From the NCBI GenBank assembly GCA_002255905.1, contig NKIN01000003.1, forward strand, positions 285,925 through 349,924: a stretch of DNA of 64,000 nucleotides. The letters run 5' to 3'. A program made the position numbers and the translations under genes. Below are positions 38,281 to 51,387 of this stretch, piece by piece. The notes beneath the pieces were generated by a model. The model was not told the origin of the DNA. It searched no databases and saw nothing but the letters and a program-made list of their open reading frames with translations. How positions within the stretch are numbered: position 1 is the first letter of the stretch; each line of letters begins with the position of its first letter. This DNA comes from Burkholderiales bacterium PBB1 (GTDB taxonomy: Bacteria; Pseudomonadota; Gammaproteobacteria; Burkholderiales; Burkholderiaceae_C).

Positions 38281-38892
38281 ATGATGGTGCTTTACTCCGG
38301 CACGACCTGCCCTTACTCACACCGCTGCCGTTTCGTGCTGTTCGAGAAGGGCATGGACTTCGAGATTCGCGATGTCGACCTCTTCGCCAAGCCCGAAGAG
38401 ATCGCGCTGATGAACCCGTACAACGAGGTGCCGATCCTGGTCGAGCGCGATCTGATCCTGTACGAGTCGCACATCATCAACGAGTACATCGACGAGCGTT
38501 TTCCGCATCCCCAGCTGATGCCCGGCGATCCGGTGGCGCGTGCGCGCGTGCGTCTCTTTCTGCTGAACTTCGAGAAGGAACTGTTCACCCACGTGAACCT
38601 GCTCGAATCGCGCGGCGTGAAGGCGACCGACAAGCAGCTCGAAAAGGCGCGGTCGCAAATCCGCGACCGGCTGACGCAGCTCGCCCCCATCTTCCTCAAG
38701 AACAAGTTCATGCTGGGCGACGACTTCTCGATGCTCGACGTGGCCATCGCGCCGCTGCTGTGGCGCCTCGACTACTACGGCATCGACATGTCCAAGAACG
38801 CGGTGCCCTTGTTGAAGTACGCCGAGCGCATCTTCTCGCGGCCGGCCTACATCGAAGCACTGACGCCGTCCGAGAAGGTCATGCGCAAGTGA
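38281..38892 (+). CDS. sspA: Stringent starvation protein A
   Basis: A 203-residue glutathione-S-transferase-like, RNA-polymerase-associated regulator of stationary-phase transcription. The thioredoxin-like N-domain starts MVLYSGTTCPYSHRCRFVLF, then PYNEVPILVERDLILYESHI, with an alpha-helical C-domain. Two ATG codons stand in tandem; GAGGAG lies about 12 bases upstream. The position after petC and before sspB is the standard betaproteobacterial order. Confidence 0.95.
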   Translation: MMVLYSGTTCPYSHRCRFVLFEKGMDFEIRDVDLFAKPEEIALMNPYNEVPILVERDLILYESHIINEYIDERFPHPQLMPGDPVARARVRLFLLNFEKELFTHVNLLESRGVKATDKQLEKARSQIRDRLTQLAPIFLKNKFMLGDDFSMLDVAIAPLLWRLDYYGIDMSKNAVPLLKYAERIFSRPAYIEALTPSEKVMRK

Positions 38893-38929
38893 GTTCCGGC
38901 GCCGACTGTCTGCACCCGGTTCTGCGTCG

Positions 38930-39481
38930 ATGACTCAGCCGCCTGCACCACCGCTGATCGGCAACAACGGGTCGTCCACGCGCCCGTACCTGATCCGTGC
39001 CTTGCACGAGTGGTGCACCGACAACGGCTTCACGCCCTACATCGCGGTGTTTGTCGGGCCGCAGGTGCGGGTGCCGATGGAGTACGTGAAGAACGGCGAG
39101 ATCGTGCTGAACGTCGGTTTCGAAGCCACCACGGCGCTGGAGCTCGGTAACGAACGCATCGAGTTCAAGGCGCGGTTCGGCGGCAGCTCTCGCGAGATCT
39201 CGGTACCTGTCGATCACGTCATTGCGATCTACGCCCGGGAAAACGGACAGGGCATGGCATTTCCGGTACCGGCTGGTGGCGCCACCTCCGGGCCGACCCC
39301 CGCAGCACAGGCACAGGATGCGGCGGATCGCCCCGGCATGGTGCTGCACCTGGCCACCGAGCGCGACGAGCCTGCACCCGCAGCCGCACCCGCCGGCAAG
39401 AAGGCGCCTGACCCCGACGCCGAGCCACCAACCGATCCGCCACCGGCCGCGGGCCGACCGGCTCTCAAGCGCATCAAGTGA
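38930..39481 (+). CDS. sspB: ClpXP protease specificity-enhancing factor SspB
   Basis: A 183-residue adaptor that brings ssrA-tagged proteins to ClpXP. The SspB fold region spans about 15-105 (TRPYLIRALHEWCTDNGFTP, later NFGFEAT-like block VLNVGFEATTAL, and ISVPVDHVIAIYARENGQGM). A flexible Ala/Pro/Asp-rich tail follows and ends in GRPALKRIK, matching the ClpX-binding tail of SspB. It lies 37 bp after sspA. Confidence 0.95.
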   Translation: MTQPPAPPLIGNNGSSTRPYLIRALHEWCTDNGFTPYIAVFVGPQVRVPMEYVKNGEIVLNVGFEATTALELGNERIEFKARFGGSSREISVPVDHVIAIYARENGQGMAFPVPAGGATSGPTPAAQAQDAADRPGMVLHLATERDEPAPAAAPAGKKAPDPDAEPPTDPPPAAGRPALKRIK

Positions 39482-39524
39482 TGTGTTGCCGGTGAATAGC
39501 CGGTGTTGGCGTCGCTGGCGCCAG

Positions 39525-39530
39525 TAAACT
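39525..39530 (+). promoter_or_regulatory. Candidate -10 box of the tRNA-Thr gene
   Basis: TAAACT, ending ten bases before the 5' end of tRNA-Thr. No clear -35. Confidence 0.3.
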
Positions 39531-39539
39531 TTCGTGATT

Positions 39540-39615
39540 GCCCTTGTAGCTCAGTTGGTAGAGCAGCGGTTTTGTAAACCGAAGGTCGCGGGTTCGATTC
39601 CTGCCGGGGGCACCA
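39540..39615 (+). tRNA. tRNA-Thr (anticodon TGT)
   Basis: A 76-base cloverleaf with CCA encoded. The acceptor GCCCTTG pairs with CGGGGGC including two T-G pairs, the D-arm is GCTC/GAGC, the anticodon loop TTTGTAA gives TGT (Thr, ACA codons), and the T-arm is GCGGG/CCTGC with loop TTCGATT. The top pair of the anticodon stem (27:43) is G-A rather than Watson-Crick. It lies between sspB and a small unknown gene; no integrase or attachment-site repeat is seen beside it. Confidence 0.96.
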
Positions 39616-39708
39616 AACCAGGGGTGAGAAGCAGGGCCGCGGCTCGCCCCGCCGAGGCGAGTGCCGGTCGTGCACAGTGCTGCCCGTCTGTGCTGAAAGG
39701 AAAACACG

Positions 39709-40074
39709 ATGTTTCTCCTCCGTGATCGAACGAAGTTCAACTCCGACGTCGATCTGATCCTTCGAATGACCTTCGAGATCGAGACCGACAGCAGCAAGAA
39801 CTCGGCGTTCCCGTCCTTCATCAGCTACCTGAGCCACCTGAGCGAAATCTGGAACGGCAACGGCACGCCGGAGCACGCGGCGGTCCACATGGCGTGCACG
39901 TACTGCAAGAGCCTGGTGGACAAGGGTGATGCGGTGCGCAAGGCCGAAGCGCAGGCGCTGCGAACCCGCATCGACGAGGCCATCCCGGTGTATGTGTCGC
40001 GTGGTCAACTGACCCAGGATTGGGGCTCGCACTATGCGGGCTTGCTCCAGAAGTGCGCCAGTCCGATGGCGTAA
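39709..40074 (+). CDS. Small protein of unknown function
   Basis: A 121-residue soluble protein starting MFLLRDRTKFNSDVDLILRM. I do not recognise it. A good AAAGGA site precedes the ATG and codon use resembles neighbours. It has four cysteine or histidine positions (H near 63, C near 64 and 67 in MACTYCKSLVDKG) but no clear metal motif. It sits 93 bp after tRNA-Thr and is convergent with the DUF721 gene. Confidence 0.65.
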   Translation: MFLLRDRTKFNSDVDLILRMTFEIETDSSKNSAFPSFISYLSHLSEIWNGNGTPEHAAVHMACTYCKSLVDKGDAVRKAEAQALRTRIDEAIPVYVSRGQLTQDWGSHYAGLLQKCASPMA

Positions 40075-40113
40075 CCCGCTGACCCTCGGCTTGCAGGCGC
40101 GCCAGCGCGCCCT

Positions 40114-40428
40114 TCAGACCGATCGCACCTTGATCTTGAGCGGCACAGCCGCAAACCCGCAGTCGAGCAGCCGCTGTTCAAGCCGAGGTTGAAGCTGGCG
40201 CAGCTTGGCCGCCACGCTGGCGTTGGCGGCCACCAAGGTCCACCCGCCTTCGTCTGCCGGGCTGGCGCTCACGTGGGGCGCCAGAGACGCGGCGAGGCAA
40301 GGCATCACCGCGGCGTGGCGGCGCCTGGAATCCTCCAGCCGGTGCCGCAGCACCGACAAGGAGGTGCTGGCGTTCAGCGCCTGGCTGATCGGCAGGGCAT
40401 CGGGGACACTGGCTGTGTTCTTGCTCAT
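40114..40428 (-). CDS. DUF721 / DciA-like protein
   Basis: A 104-residue protein fitting the DUF721 family, one branch of which is the replicative-helicase loader DciA. The KH-like core is WTLVAANASVAAKLRQLQPR followed by QRLLDCG. It lies divergently 163 bp from secA; DUF721 genes are commonly found next to secA in proteobacteria. The helicase-loading role is inferred from family and not shown here. Confidence 0.75.
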   Translation of the reverse strand: MSKNTASVPDALPISQALNASTSLSVLRHRLEDSRRRHAAVMPCLAASLAPHVSASPADEGGWTLVAANASVAAKLRQLQPRLEQRLLDCGFAAVPLKIKVRSV

Positions 40429-40515
40429 GCGTCAAGTCAGTGTAGGCCAGCACAGCCGGCGGCAAATGCTGGCGCCGGGGCACCGCGATCACCGGGGAAC
40501 GCGGTGGCCGAGCGG

Positions 40516-40521
40516 TAAACT
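40516..40521 (+). promoter_or_regulatory. Candidate -10 box upstream of secA
   Basis: TAAACT, 71 bases before the secA ATG in the divergent DUF721-secA region. No clear -35. Confidence 0.25.
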
Positions 40522-40591
40522 CGAAGGCTTTGCCGCGTCACCCGGCCTCGATGGCCCGGCGTGCGCGACGCCAACTCCCTCCTGACGCCGC

Positions 40592-43396
<2,805 letters not shown>

Positions 43397-43439
43397 GCGC
43401 AGCGCAGACACCGTCCAGTCCGACCCCGAGGAACCTGCG

Positions 43440-44681
43440 ATGCCCGTCCATCTGCAAGCACCGAATCCCGCCGACCTGAAGCCCGTCCCGGGCGTGCAAC
43501 TGGGCACCGCGAGGGCCGGCGTGCGCAAGGCGAACCGGCGCGATGTGCTGGTCGTCACCGTGGCCGAAGGTTCACAGGTGGCTGGCGTGTTCACCAGCAA
43601 CCGCTTCTGCGCGGCGCCGGTGCAGCTGTGCCGGCAACATCTGGCGATCGCCCGCGCTGCCTCGCCCGGCATCCGCGCGATTCTGGTCAACACCGGCAAT
43701 GCCAACGCCGGCACCGGTGAAGACGGCCTGGCGCGTGCCCGCTCGACCTGCGTGGCGCTGGCGGCGCACCTGGGTGTGACGCCTGAACAGGTGCTGCCGT
43801 TTTCCACCGGTGTGATCATGGAAACGCTGCCCAACGACCGCATCGAAGCCGGCCTGCCCGCGGCGCTGGCCGATCTGCATGCCGACCACTGGGCCCAGGC
43901 CGCCGAAGCCATCATGACCACCGACACCCTGCCCAAGGCGGCGTCGGCGCAGGTGCTGATCGGCGGCAAGACGGTCACCATCACCGGCATCAGCAAGGGG
44001 GCCGGAATGATCCGCCCGAACATGGCGACGATGCTGGGCTTCGTGGCCACCGACGCGGTGCTGGCACCTGGTCTGCTGGACGCCTTGGTGCGCGAGACAG
44101 CTGACCGCTCCTTCAACCGCATCACGATCGATGGCGACACCTCCACCAACGATTCCTTCGTGCTGATCGCCACCCAGCAGGCCGGCCATGCGCCGATCAC
44201 GCAGCTCGACAGCGGTGACGGCGCGGTGTTGCGCGACGCCGTGATCTCTGTTGCGACGACGCTGGCCCAGGCCATCGTGCGCGACGGCGAAGGCGCGACG
44301 AAATTCATCACCGTGCAGGTCGATGGCGGCGCGACCGAAGCCGAATGCCAGCTGGCGGCCTATGCCATCGCCCACTCGCCGCTGGTCAAGACGGCTTTTT
44401 TCGCGAGCGACCCGAACCTGGGCCGCATCCTGGCGGCCGTTGGTTACGCCGGCATCACCGACCTCGACCAGACGCTGATCGACTTGCACCTCGACGACGT
44501 GCAGGTGGTCTCGCGTGGCGGGCGTCACACGGCGTACCGCGAGGAAGACGGCCAACGGGTGATGAAGCAAAGCGAGATCACGGTGCGGGTGAACCTGAAC
44601 CGCGGCGCAGCCAGCACCACGGTGTGGACCTGCGATCTCAGCGTCGACTACGTGAAGATCAACGCCGACTACCGCAGCTAG
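43440..44681 (+). CDS. argJ: Bifunctional ornithine acetyltransferase / N-acetylglutamate synthase
   Basis: A 413-residue self-cleaving enzyme that recycles the acetyl group in arginine synthesis. The autoproteolysis region reads [18 protein letters not shown], with cleavage expected between A196 and T197, giving alpha and beta chains. I chose the ATG at 43440 ([10 protein letters not shown]); the frame is open upstream but overlaps secA. Its end overlaps the convergent phosphodiesterase gene by 23 bp. Confidence 0.96.
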   Translation: MPVHLQAPNPADLKPVPGVQLGTARAGVRKANRRDVLVVTVAEGSQVAGVFTSNRFCAAPVQLCRQHLAIARAASPGIRAILVNTGNANAGTGEDGLARARSTCVALAAHLGVTPEQVLPFSTGVIMETLPNDRIEAGLPAALADLHADHWAQAAEAIMTTDTLPKAASAQVLIGGKTVTITGISKGAGMIRPNMATMLGFVATDAVLAPGLLDALVRETADRSFNRITIDGDTSTNDSFVLIATQQAGHAPITQLDSGDGAVLRDAVISVATTLAQAIVRDGEGATKFITVQVDGGATEAECQLAAYAIAHSPLVKTAFFASDPNLGRILAAVGYAGITDLDQTLIDLHLDDVQVVSRGGRHTAYREEDGQRVMKQSEITVRVNLNRGAASTTVWTCDLSVDYVKINADYRS

Positions 44682-45450
44682 ACGAGGGCAGCCGGTCCAC
44701 CGCGTCGGTGAACAGCGCATCCACGCCCCAGCCGAACAGCTGCCGGGCCACCGCCGCATCGTTCACCGTGTAGGCCATCGCCAACAGGCCTGCGGCGTGC
44801 AGCTGCTCGACCCATCCGGCGTCCACCAGCACGAAGTCCGCCACCACCGCCACGCAGCCCAGCGCCTGCGCCTGTTCGAACCAGCCCGGCGTCAGCGCGT
44901 CGATCAGCAGCGCCCGCGGCAACTCAGGCGCTGCGTCGCGGGCGGCGGCCACCGCGTCCGCCGAAAACGAACTCAGCAACGGCACCTCGGCCTGACCCCG
45001 CCACATCCGCGCCGCCTCGGCGGCCACCTGCTGGCCGGTCAGCACCTCCTCCCCGGGCGTCGGTTTGATCTCGATGTTCAGCAATGAACCGGTGGCGATG
45101 CAGAACTGCGCGATCGACGCCAGCGTCGGCAGGCGCTCTCCGGCGTAGGCGGCGCTGTGCCAACCGCCGGCGTCCAGCGCAGCCAGCTCGGCCCACGGCC
45201 GATCCCCGGCCACGCCAGCAGCGTTGGTGGTGCGCTCCAGCGTGGTGTCGTGCAGCAGGAAGGCCACGCCATCGGCGCTGAGCTTCACGTCGCATTCAAA
45301 GGCGCGGCAGCCGTGGTCGCGTCCGAGGCGAAAGGCCGCCAGCGTGTTCTCGGGCGCCAGCGTGCCGGCGCCGCGGTGCGCGAGCCAGCGGCAGGACCGC
45401 CACGGGCTTTCCGGCGGCAACGGGGCGGGGTGCGGCGTGTCGGTGTTCAT
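44659..45450 (-). CDS. Glycerophosphodiester phosphodiesterase
   Basis: A 263-residue cytoplasmic GDPD-family enzyme (no signal peptide). The active-site segments are [19 protein letters not shown] and [19 protein letters not shown] with the catalytic His/Glu/Asp residues, and [10 protein letters not shown] holds the second acidic site. Products would be glycerol-3-phosphate and an alcohol. I chose the ATG at 45450 (MNTDTPHP); upstream in-frame ATGs would add a poorly conserved, Cys/Arg-rich stretch. It could be called ugpQ-like, but the ugp genes are not adjacent. Confidence 0.9.
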   Translation of the reverse strand: MNTDTPHPAPLPPESPWRSCRWLAHRGAGTLAPENTLAAFRLGRDHGCRAFECDVKLSADGVAFLLHDTTLERTTNAAGVAGDRPWAELAALDAGGWHSAAYAGERLPTLASIAQFCIATGSLLNIEIKPTPGEEVLTGQQVAAEAARMWRGQAEVPLLSSFSADAVAAARDAAPELPRALLIDALTPGWFEQAQALGCVAVVADFVLVDAGWVEQLHAAGLLAMAYTVNDAAVARQLFGWGVDALFTDAVDRLPSSSCGSRR

Positions 45451-45587
45451 CGGTTCAGGTCGGCTGTGGTGGCATCGGGGTGCGCTCACGCAACAACGAT
45501 AGAGCGGTTTGGCATGTCGCGGAGTCCCCACATCGCGGTTTGGGCCGGTGAGCAACGACAATCGGGGATTCGCCAGTCGCCTCATCC

Positions 45588-48500
45588 ATGAACGCACCCA
45601 CGACCCTGACCGAATTGGTGTCTGCGAGCCGCGTCGAACCCGGTTCGCCTCGCCTGCGCGAGATTCCCTACAACTACACCTCGTTCTCCGACCGCGAGAT
45701 CGTGCTGCGGTTGCTCGGCGCGCGCGCCTGGGAACTGCTGGGCCGGCTGCGCGGCGAGCGCCAGACCGGCCGCTCGGCGCGCATGCTCTATGAGGTGCTG
45801 GGCGACATCTGGGTGGTGCAGCGCAACCCCTACCTGCAAGACGACCTGCTCGACAACCCCAAGCGCCGCCAGCTGCTGATCGACGCGCTGCACCATCGCC
45901 TCAGCGAGGTCGAAGCGCGCGCCAAGCCCAGCGATGGCGCTCACCACAGCGAAGTCAACGAACTCCTCGCCTGCGCCAAGGCCGCGGTTGGGCGTTTTGC
46001 CGACCAGTTCGACGAGGTCGCCCGCCTGCGCCGCCGCGCCACCAAGACGCTGCGCCGCTGCACCGCCGCCGACAACATCAAGTTCGACGCACTGTCGCGC
46101 GTGTCGCATGTCACCGACGCCACCGACTGGCGCGTCGAGTACCCGTTCGTCGTGCTCATGCCCGACACCGAGGCCGAGATGGCCGCGCTGGTCAAGGCGT
46201 GTGTCGAGCTGGGCCTGACCATCATCCCGCGCGGCGGCGGCACCGGCTACACCGGCGGCGCGATCCCGCTGACCTGGAGCAGCGCTGTCATCAACACCGA
46301 AAAGCTCGAGGCCATGAGCGAGGTCGAGATGCGCCAGCTGCCCGGTGTCGAGCAGCCCGTGGCCACGGTGTGGAGCGAGGCCGGCGTCGTCACCCAGCGC
46401 GTGGCCGACGCGGCCGAGCGCGGCGGCTACGTGTTCGCGGTCGACCCGACCTCGGCCGAAGCCAGCTGCATCGGCGGCAACATCGCGATGAACGCCGGCG
46501 GCAAGAAGGCCGTGCTGTGGGGCACCGCGCTCGACAACCTCGCCTCGTGGCGCATGGTCACCCCCGAAGCCAAGTGGCTCGAAGTCACGCGGCTGAACCA
46601 CAACCTCGGCAAGATCCACGATGTTGAAGTGGCCAGCTTCGAGCTGAAGTACTTCGACGCCAGCGGCAAGACGCTCGAGCGCACCGAGCGGCTCGACATC
46701 CCCGGCGCCACCTTCCGCAAGGAAGGCCTGGGCAAGGACGTCACCGACAAGTTCCTTGCCGGCCTGCCCGGCATCCAGAAGGAAGGCTGCGACGGCCTGA
46801 TCACCAGCGCGCGCTGGATCGTTCACAAGATGCCGGCGCACATCCGCACGGTGTGCCTCGAATTCTTCGGCAACGCCAAAGACGCGGTGCCCAGCATCGT
46901 CGAGATCAAGGACTACATGTTCGCCCAGGCCAAGGCCGGTGGCGCCGTGCTGGCGGGTCTTGAGCACCTGGACGACCGTTACCTCAAGGCGGTCGGCTAC
47001 GCCACCAAGAGCAAGCGCGCCCATGCCGGCGCCAACGCCAACGGCCTGCCCAAGATGGTGCTGTTCGGCGACATCGCCGGCGACGACGCCGACGTGGTCG
47101 CACGCGCCACCAGCGAAGTCATCCGCATTGCCAACAGCCGTGCCGGCGAAGGCTTTGTGGCGGTCAACCCCGAAGCGCGCAAGAAGTTCTGGCTCGATCG
47201 CAAGCGCACCGCAGCGATCAGCAAGCACACCAACGCCTTCAAGGTGAACGAAGACGTGGTGATCCCGCTGCCGCGCATGGGTGAGTACACCGAAGGCATC
47301 GAGCGCATCAACATCGAGCTCAGCCTGCGCAACAAGCTGGCGCTGCTCGACGCGCTGGAGGCCTTCTTCCGCAAGGGCCAGCTGCCGCTGGGCAAGGGCG
47401 ACGACGCGGTCGACATCCCGTCGGCCGAGCTGCTCGAAGACCGTGTGCAACAGGCCCTCACGCTGATCGACGAAGTGCGTGCGCTGTGGCAGCACTGGAT
47501 GACGCATCTCGACGTCGGCCCCGCCCCTGGCGAGCCAGGCTACTTCGCGCAGCTGCAAGACCACACGCTGCGTGCCTCCTGGAAGCTCCAGGTGCGCGCA
47601 CCGCTGCAGACGATCTTCTCCGGCGCGGCGCTGTCGCCGGTGGTCGACGCCTGCCAGGCGATCCACAAGGAGGTGCTGCACGGCCGCGTCTGGGTGGCGC
47701 TGCACATGCATGCCGGCGACGGCAATGTGCACACCAACATCCCGGTCAACAGCGACGACTACCAGATGCTGCAGACCGCGCACGAAGCGGTCACGCGCAT
47801 CATGAACCTGGCGCGGCGTCTCGACGGCGTGATCTCCGGCGAGCACGGCATCGGCATCACCAAGCTCGAATTCATGACCGACGCTGAGCTGGCCGATTTC
47901 GCCGCCTACAAGCAGCGCATCGACCCCGAAGGCCGCTTCAACAAGGGCAAGCTGCTGCGCGGCGGCGCCGGCCGCGCCGATGTGGCTGAACTGGGCACCG
48001 AGGCGGAGTTGCGCCCCTCAGACCTGACCCAGGCCTACACGCCCAGCTTCGGGCTGATGGGCCACGAGTCACTGATCATGCAGCAGAGCGACATCGGCGC
48101 CATTGCCGACAGCGTCAAGGACTGCCTGCGTTGCGGCAAGTGCAAGCCGGTGTGCGCCACCCACGTGCCGCGCGCCAACCTGCTGTACAGCCCGCGCAAC
48201 AAGATCCTCGCCACCTCGCTGCTGGTCGAGGCCTTCCTGTACGAGGAGCAGACCCGCCGCGGCATCAGCCTGCGCCACTGGGAAGAGTTCGAGGACGTTG
48301 CCGACCACTGCACCGTGTGCCACAAGTGCCTGAGCCCGTGCCCTGTCAAGATCGATTTCGGCGACGTGTCGATGAACATGCGCAACCTGCTGCGCAAGAT
48401 GGGCAAGAAGAGCTTCCGCCCCGGCAACGCGGTGGCCATGACCTTCCTGAACGCGACCAACCCGCAAACGATCAACCTGATGCGCAGCGCGATGGTCGGC

Positions 48501-49535
48501 ATCGGCTTCAAGGCACAGCGCTTGGCGAACGACCTGCTGCAGCGCATCGCGCGCAAGCAGACGTCGCTGCCACCGGCCACGGTGGGCACCGCGCCGATCA
48601 AGGAGCAGGTGATCCACTTCATCAACAAGAAGCTGCCCGGCGGCCTGCCGAAGAAGACAGCGCGTGCCTTGCTCGACATCGAGGACAAGGATTACGTGCC
48701 CATCATCCGCAACCCGCAGACAACCACAGCTGAAACCGAGGCGGTGTTCTACTTCCCGGGCTGCGGCTCGGAGCGGTTGTTCTCGCAGGTCGGCCTGGCC
48801 ACGCAGGCGATGCTGTGGCACGCCGGCGTGCAGACGGTGCTGCCACCGGGTTATCTGTGCTGCGGCTACCCGCAGCGCGGCAGCGGCCAGTTCGACAAGG
48901 CCGACAAGATCATCACCGACAACCGGGTGCTGTTCCACCGCGTGGCCAACACGCTGAACTACCTCGACATCAAGACGGTGGTGGTCAGCTGTGGCACCTG
49001 CTACGACCAGCTGCAGGGCTACCAGTTCGACGAGATCTTCCCCGGCTGCCGGATCATCGACATCCACGAATACCTGCTCGAAAAGAACATCACCTTGCCA
49101 GGGCAGGGCGGCTACCTGTACCACGACCCCTGCCACAGCCCGATGAAGCTGCAGGAGCCGATGAAAACGGTGAAGGCGCTGCTCGGCAACAACGTCATCG
49201 ATGCCAAGCGCTGCTGCGGCGAAAGCGGCACGCTGGGCGTGACGCGGCCCGACATCAGCACACAGATCCGTTTCCGCAAGGAAGAAGAGCTGCGCAAGGA
49301 TGAGGCCGCGCTGCGCAAGACCGGTGCGGTGGCCGAAACCGGTGCGGTCAAGGTGCTTACCTCGTGCCCGAGCTGCCTGCAAGGGCTCAGCCGTTACACC
49401 GGAGACCTGCAGAACGGCCTGCTCGAAGCCGACTACATCGTTGTCGAGATGGCCAACCAGCTGCTCGGCCCCGACTGGATGCCGCAGTACGTGGCGCGCG
49501 CCAACGAGGGTGGCATCGAGCGGGTGCTGGTCTGA
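45588..49535 (+). CDS. DUF3683-type FAD/Fe-S oxidoreductase (D-lactate dehydrogenase-like fusion)
   Basis: A 1315-residue fusion. An N-terminal DUF3683-like region (1-about 160) precedes a PCMH-type FAD-binding domain (about 180-480; [12 protein letters not shown] near 212, [16 protein letters not shown]) and a FAD-linked oxidase C-domain ([26 protein letters not shown]). A ferredoxin-like domain follows with two Fe-S motifs ([11 protein letters not shown] about 845; [13 protein letters not shown] about 907). The C-terminal part has two CCG cysteine-rich domains (LCCGYP about 1090, CCGESGTLG about 1207). This is the layout of membrane-associated D-lactate or 2-hydroxyacid dehydrogenases, fused into one chain. 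Confidence 0.88.
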   Translation: MNAPTTLTELVSASRVEPGSPRLREIPYNYTSFSDREIVLRLLGARAWELLGRLRGERQTGRSARMLYEVLGDIWVVQRNPYLQDDLLDNPKRRQLLIDALHHRLSEVEARAKPSDGAHHSEVNELLACAKAAVGRFADQFDEVARLRRRATKTLRRCTAADNIKFDALSRVSHVTDATDWRVEYPFVVLMPDTEAEMAALVKACVELGLTIIPRGGGTGYTGGAIPLTWSSAVINTEKLEAMSEVEMRQLPGVEQPVATVWSEAGVVTQRVADAAERGGYVFAVDPTSAEASCIGGNIAMNAGGKKAVLWGTALDNLASWRMVTPEAKWLEVTRLNHNLGKIHDVEVASFELKYFDASGKTLERTERLDIPGATFRKEGLGKDVTDKFLAGLPGIQKEGCDGLITSARWIVHKMPAHIRTVCLEFFGNAKDAVPSIVEIKDYMFAQAKAGGAVLAGLEHLDDRYLKAVGYATKSKRAHAGANANGLPKMVLFGDIAGDDADVVARATSEVIRIANSRAGEGFVAVNPEARKKFWLDRKRTAAISKHTNAFKVNEDVVIPLPRMGEYTEGIERINIELSLRNKLALLDALEAFFRKGQLPLGKGDDAVDIPSAELLEDRVQQALTLIDEVRALWQHWMTHLDVGPAPGEPGYFAQLQDHTLRASWKLQVRAPLQTIFSGAALSPVVDACQAIHKEVLHGRVWVALHMHAGDGNVHTNIPVNSDDYQMLQTAHEAVTRIMNLARRLDGVISGEHGIGITKLEFMTDAELADFAAYKQRIDPEGRFNKGKLLRGGAGRADVAELGTEAELRPSDLTQAYTPSFGLMGHESLIMQQSDIGAIADSVKDCLRCGKCKPVCATHVPRANLLYSPRNKILATSLLVEAFLYEEQTRRGISLRHWEEFEDVADHCTVCHKCLSPCPVKIDFGDVSMNMRNLLRKMGKKSFRPGNAVAMTFLNATNPQTINLMRSAMVGIGFKAQRLANDLLQRIARKQTSLPPATVGTAPIKEQVIHFINKKLPGGLPKKTARALLDIEDKDYVPIIRNPQTTTAETEAVFYFPGCGSERLFSQVGLATQAMLWHAGVQTVLPPGYLCCGYPQRGSGQFDKADKIITDNRVLFHRVANTLNYLDIKTVVVSCGTCYDQLQGYQFDEIFPGCRIIDIHEYLLEKNITLPGQGGYLYHDPCHSPMKLQEPMKTVKALLGNNVIDAKRCCGESGTLGVTRPDISTQIRFRKEEELRKDEAALRKTGAVAETGAVKVLTSCPSCLQGLSRYTGDLQNGLLEADYIVVEMANQLLGPDWMPQYVARANEGGIERVLV

Positions 49536-49972
49536 AGTCGGCCGGTTGTCCACTGTGTGAGGCGGCAGGAGGGGTGCTGATCGCCAGCAGTCCTCTCTGG
49601 CGCGTCATCCGTGACGAGGATGCGACCTTTCCGGCGTTCTACCGTGTCGTGTGGAACGAGCATGTTGCCGAGTTCAGTGCCTTGTCATCCGCACAGCGCA
49701 TCGAATGCATGGAGGTGGTTTGCACCGTGGAACAGGTCTTGATCACGGCGCTGCAGCCCACCAAGATCAACCTCGCCGCTCTGGGAAACGTGGTGCCACA
49801 CCTGCACTGGCACGTGATCGCGCGCTTCGAGGCGGACAGTCACTTTCCGCAGCCCGTTTGGGGAGCATCGCAGCGCGAGCAGGTGGATGCCAGCCGCCTC
49901 TTGAAGATCGGCCTGAACGAGCTGGACGTCCGCATGAAGGCCGCTTTGCAACGCGTTTTTCAATGTGCGTGA
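49532..49972 (+). CDS. HIT-family protein, start codon uncertain
   Basis: A histidine-triad protein of about 146 residues. The conserved core begins at CPLCEAAGG and includes [40 protein letters not shown] (triad HLHWHV) and FPQPVWG. No ATG, GTG or TTG lies in frame between the FAD-oxidoreductase stop and the CPLC motif. The only plausible initiator there is a CTG at 49532, which overlaps that stop. The next in-frame GTG (49574) would cut off CPLC. The gene is translationally coupled to the upstream gene either way. Confidence 0.75.
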   Translation: MKSAGCPLCEAAGGVLIASSPLWRVIRDEDATFPAFYRVVWNEHVAEFSALSSAQRIECMEVVCTVEQVLITALQPTKINLAALGNVVPHLHWHVIARFEADSHFPQPVWGASQREQVDASRLLKIGLNELDVRMKAALQRVFQCA

Positions 49973-50000
49973 CCGCACTGATGCGCTACCCGCCCTTCGA

Positions 50001-50006
50001 TACACT
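50001..50006 (+). promoter_or_regulatory. Candidate -10 box upstream of the DUF971 gene
   Basis: TACACT, 36 bases before the DUF971 ATG in the short gap after the HIT gene. No clear -35. Confidence 0.25.
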
Positions 50007-50036
50007 GCTCCGTCAGTCGACGCAAACACCGTCACC

Positions 50037-50450
50037 ATGGCCGGACTCAACGCCAACACGCCGCATCCCACCGCCGTCACCTTGCACCAGCAATCCCGTG
50101 TGCTGGAGATCGGGTTTGCCGACGGCAGTGAATTCCGTATTCCGTTCGAGCTGATGCGGGTGTACTCGCCGTCTGCCGAGGTCCAGGGCCATGGGCCAGG
50201 CCAGGAGGTGCTGCAGTCCGGCAAGCGCGACGTGGAGGTGGTTGCGCTGGAACCGGTGGGCAACTACGCGGTGTTGCCCACGTTCTCCGATGGGCACAAC
50301 ACCGGCATCTACTCGTGGGACTACCTGTATTTCCTCGGCTCGCAGCAGGCGCAGCTGTGGAAGCAATATGAAGAACGCCTCGCCGCCGCTGGCCTGGATC
50401 GCGACACGCCGATGAAGGCACCCTCTGGATCGGCCTGCAGCGGCCACTGA
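50037..50450 (+). CDS. DUF971 protein
   Basis: A 137-residue protein of the DUF971 family, found as a domain or stand-alone in Fe-S and hydroxylase-related contexts. The conserved pattern runs [48 protein letters not shown] and [19 protein letters not shown]. Its function is not clear. I chose the ATG at 50037 ([10 protein letters not shown]); earlier in-frame codons reach back into the HIT gene. It lies 19 bp before ubiE. Confidence 0.85.
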   Translation: MAGLNANTPHPTAVTLHQQSRVLEIGFADGSEFRIPFELMRVYSPSAEVQGHGPGQEVLQSGKRDVEVVALEPVGNYAVLPTFSDGHNTGIYSWDYLYFLGSQQAQLWKQYEERLAAAGLDRDTPMKAPSGSACSGH

Positions 50451-50469
50451 ATACACACCAAGGCATCCC

Positions 50470-51201
50470 GTGAGCAACACCCACTTCGGTTTCAAGTCCG
50501 TCGACGAGTCGCAGAAGGCCAGCCGCGTCCGCGGCGTGTTCGACTCGGTGGCCTCGCGCTACGACGTCATGAACGACCTGATGTCGATGGGCCTGCACCG
50601 CGCCTGGAAGGCCTACACCATCGCGGTGGCAAATGCCCGTCCCGGTGACCGCGTGCTCGACATCGCCGGCGGCACCGGCGACCTTGCCGCGGCTTTTCAC
50701 AGGAAGGTCGGCGCCAGCGGCACCGTGGTCCACACCGACATCAACGAAGCCATGCTGCGCCAGGGACGCGACCGCCTCACCGACACCGGTGTGCTGCTGC
50801 CCACGGCGATCTGCGATGCAGAAACGTTGCCCTTCCCGAGCGACAGCTTCGATCTGGTGTCGGTCGCCTTCGGCTTGCGCAACATGACGCACAAGGACCG
50901 TGCACTGGCCGAGATGAACCGCGTGTTGCGCCCCGGAGGCCGGCTGCTGGTGCTCGAGTTCTCGAAAGTCGCCAAGCCACTCGAGAAGGTCTACGACTGG
51001 TATTCGTTCAAGGTATTGCCCAAGATCGGCCAGTGGGTCGCCGACGATGCCGACAGCTACCGCTACCTGGCCGAATCGATCCGCATGCATCCCGACCAGG
51101 ACGCGCTGAAGGCGATGATGAAGGCCGCCGGTTTCGGCCATGTCGACGTGCACAACCTGAGCGCCGGCATCGTCGCGCTGCATGTCGGCATCAAGTGCTG
51201 A
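50470..51201 (+). CDS. ubiE: Ubiquinone/menaquinone biosynthesis C-methyltransferase
   Basis: A 243-residue SAM-dependent methyltransferase that adds the ring methyl group in ubiquinone synthesis. The N-terminal UbiE signature is [20 protein letters not shown]; the SAM motif is [15 protein letters not shown], with [19 protein letters not shown] and [15 protein letters not shown] following. It starts at a GTG (50470). It is the last gene before the exopolysaccharide locus. Confidence 0.96.
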   Translation: MSNTHFGFKSVDESQKASRVRGVFDSVASRYDVMNDLMSMGLHRAWKAYTIAVANARPGDRVLDIAGGTGDLAAAFHRKVGASGTVVHTDINEAMLRQGRDRLTDTGVLLPTAICDAETLPFPSDSFDLVSVAFGLRNMTHKDRALAEMNRVLRPGGRLLVLEFSKVAKPLEKVYDWYSFKVLPKIGQWVADDADSYRYLAESIRMHPDQDALKAMMKAAGFGHVDVHNLSAGIVALHVGIKC

Positions 51202-51310
51202 CGTGACAAAAAGCGTCGCACTTACCAGCCGCTACATATTCACGTTTTTCCGCATTGCCATGCATCTCCGCCCCGCGTTCGTGGGTGCGTGAAATGTCAT
51301 GTTGCACGGC

Positions 51311-51316
51311 TACACT
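51311..51316 (+). promoter_or_regulatory. Candidate -10 box of the exopolysaccharide locus
   Basis: TACACT in the context GGCTACACTG, 77 bases before the epsD ATG. GTGAAA sits 16 bases upstream of it and could act as a weak -35. Confidence 0.35.
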
Positions 51317-51387
51317 GTTTTGTGACCAGCAGCCCGACCGTGGCGGCTCGACGTCGCACATCAATCAACTCGCTGGAGATACCCTGG

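Noticed and set aside
44659-44681. Possible frameshift where argJ and the phosphodiesterase gene overlap by 23 bp
   Set aside because: They are convergent genes with intact C-termini; short convergent overlaps are common in compact genomes.
45582-47846. A 754-codon minus-strand open frame opposite the FAD/Fe-S oxidoreductase
   Set aside because: It is the antisense shadow of a strongly conserved gene in GC-rich DNA; the peptide is His/Arg/Gln-rich without any family motif.
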